From the NCBI RefSeq assembly GCF_005889725.1, contig NZ_VCKX01000091.1:1-40667 (forward strand): a stretch of 40,667 nucleotides of DNA. Reading direction: 5' to 3'. Source of the DNA: Nonomuraea zeae. Its GTDB lineage: Bacteria > Actinomycetota > Actinomycetes > Streptosporangiales > Streptosporangiaceae. The position numbers were made by a program, and so were the translations under genes. The notes under the pieces are model-generated. The model searched no databases. It saw only the letters and a program-made list of their open reading frames with translations, and was not told where the DNA came from. Shown piece by piece: positions 39,781 through 40,667 of this stretch; the first letter of the stretch is position 1, and the number at the start of each line of letters is the position of its first letter.

Positions 39781-40667
39781 AGGGCGTACGCTTTTCCGCC
39801 GCGGCGCGCGGCATGAGCAGCGCGACGGCGCCGCCCAGCAGGCAGATGAACGCCGTGACCAGGAACATCTCGGTGTACTCGGTGTGCAGCGCCGCCTGCA
39901 CCTTCGTGGTGTACTCGGCCAGCCGCCGCTGGTAGAGCTCCGGGTCCACGCCGAACGGCAGCGGCGTGTCCAGATGGGCGGTCAGCGACTGGAACCGGTA
40001 GAAGCCCCACGCCGACACGGCCGCGATGCCGATCAGCATGCCCATCATCCTGGCGACCACGACCGCCGCCGACGCCACGCCGTGCTGCGCCGCCGTGCTC
40101 ACCCGCAGCACCGCCGCCGAGACGGGGGCGATGACCAGGCCCAGGCCCAGCCCGGCGACGACCAGGTCGAGGTCCACCACGAGCCCGGCGCCGGCCAGGT
40201 CGAGCGGCCACCGGCTCATCAGCCAGTATCCGGCCGCCGCCAGCACCATGCCCGCCACCGCCACGACGCGGTCGCCGAGCCTGCGCGCGAGCAGGCCGCC
40301 GAGCAGGGCGCCGACGGTCAGCGCGGCGAGGAACCTGGCCAGCACCAGCGACGCGCCGAGCGCGTCCTCGCCGAGCAGGGTCTGGGCGGTGAACTGGACG
40401 AACACCATCGTCACCAGGAGCGCCGCCCCGGCCAGGAAGCTCACGGCCAGCGTGGCGAGCAGCGGGCCCTTGGGGGTGCCGGACAGGTCGAGGAGGCGTA
40501 CGGGGGAGCGGATCTCCCACCAGACGAAGATCGCGGCCGCCACGATGCCGGCTGCGATCACCGGCACGCCCCACGGAGGGAGCACCGCCGTGGCCGGGTC
40601 GGGGTTGTAGAGGCCGACGACCAGGAGAGCGAGCGCCAGGGCCAGCAACGCCCCACCGACCCCGTCC
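39779..40667 (-). CDS. MFS transporter, DHA2-like (5' end beyond window)
   Basis: The C-terminal 295 or so residues of a major facilitator, open to the right edge, where the frame still reads DGVGGALLALALALLVVGLYN. That sequence and VIAAGIVAAAIFVWWEIRSPVRLLDLS are typical of the mid-protein region of 14-helix DHA2 drug exporters. About eight hydrophobic segments are visible, including LAVSFLAGAALLVTMVFVQF, ARFLAALTVGALLGGLLARRLGD (motif A-like), GLGLGLVIAPVSAAVLRV (motif C-like) and the last FLVTAFICLLGGAVALLM. A periplasmic loop between the last two segments (TAHLDTPLPFGVDPELYQRRLAEYTTKVQAALH) is long and helical. The family exports drugs or metabolites by proton antiport; the substrate is unknown. 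Its stop codon lies in a shared hairpin. Confidence 0.88.
   Translation of the reverse strand, partial: DGVGGALLALALALLVVGLYNPDPATAVLPPWGVPVIAAGIVAAAIFVWWEIRSPVRLLDLSGTPKGPLLATLAVSFLAGAALLVTMVFVQFTAQTLLGEDALGASLVLARFLAALTVGALLGGLLARRLGDRVVAVAGMVLAAAGYWLMSRWPLDLAGAGLVVDLDLVVAGLGLGLVIAPVSAAVLRVSTAAQHGVASAAVVVARMMGMLIGIAAVSAWGFYRFQSLTAHLDTPLPFGVDPELYQRRLAEYTTKVQAALHTEYTEMFLVTAFICLLGGAVALLMPRAAAEKRTP

Overview
This is a very GC-rich, densely coded chromosomal window with almost every third codon position G or C. GTG starts are frequent and many neighbouring genes overlap by 4-11 bp. The gene order pyrG-NUDIX-xerD-parA-scpA-scpB-rluB-aroH-tyrA ... cmk-der is characteristic of Actinobacteria. The accessory content (GH89 glycosidase, ROK/CUT1 sugar cluster, SigJ/ECF41-type promoter) fits a filamentous actinomycete, perhaps of the Streptosporangiales (Nonomuraea-like). 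That placement is inference; no rRNA or other taxonomic marker is present.

Layout. 1-7.6 kb is miscellaneous: a PadR regulator (cut by the window edge) divergent from an alpha/beta hydrolase, a RIO-type kinase, a double zinc-ribbon protein, a frameshifted gene remnant, a membrane-anchored helical protein, an SDR-hydrolase gene pair, a DUF4126 membrane protein and a choline-kinase-like phosphotransferase. 7.6-10.8 kb holds a dimethylglycine/sarcosine-dehydrogenase-like flavoprotein with a GcvT-like C-terminus and a convergent GntR/HutC regulator. A perfect GGTCTAGACC operator lies in the promoter it shares with the kinase gene. 10.9-19.5 kb is a divergent amino-sugar locus. On the minus strand run a ROK regulator, a lipoprotein binding protein and two CUT1 permeases without an ATPase. 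On the plus strand run a GH89 alpha-N-acetylglucosaminidase, MurQ (MurNAc-6-phosphate etherase) and a BadF-type amino-sugar kinase. Together they read as import, glycoside cleavage, phosphorylation and lactyl-ether removal for a MurNAc/GlcNAc-containing compound. 19.6-21.4 kb holds a nitronate monooxygenase-like protein and a left-handed beta-helix acyltransferase.

21.5-31.6 kb is the conserved block for CTP synthesis, chromosome dimer resolution, SMC-ScpAB condensation, 23S rRNA pseudouridylation and tyrosine/phenylalanine synthesis. Two of its proteins carry unusual low-complexity N-termini. ScpB has an acidic extension of about 220 residues. RluB has an RGG/SR/GSY-rich extension of about 485 residues. 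The block is broken between tyrA and cmk by about 4.3 kb of accessory genes: an NADH-dehydrogenase-like flavoprotein with a SigJ/ECF41-like promoter, a glycosyltransferase, and a TetR-carotenoid oxygenase pair with a perfect palindromic operator. It then resumes with cmk and der and ends in a 17-bp-stem terminator.

The most striking regulatory element lies immediately downstream (38.2-38.5 kb). It is a complete T-box tRNA-sensing leader with its own promoter, a GAC (aspartate) specifier codon and a UGGC tRNA-end-binding bulge that matches the G73 discriminator of tRNA-Asp. It precedes an archaeal-type aspartyl-tRNA synthetase. The window ends inside an MFS exporter gene. I saw no rRNA, tRNA, CRISPR array or insertion sequence.
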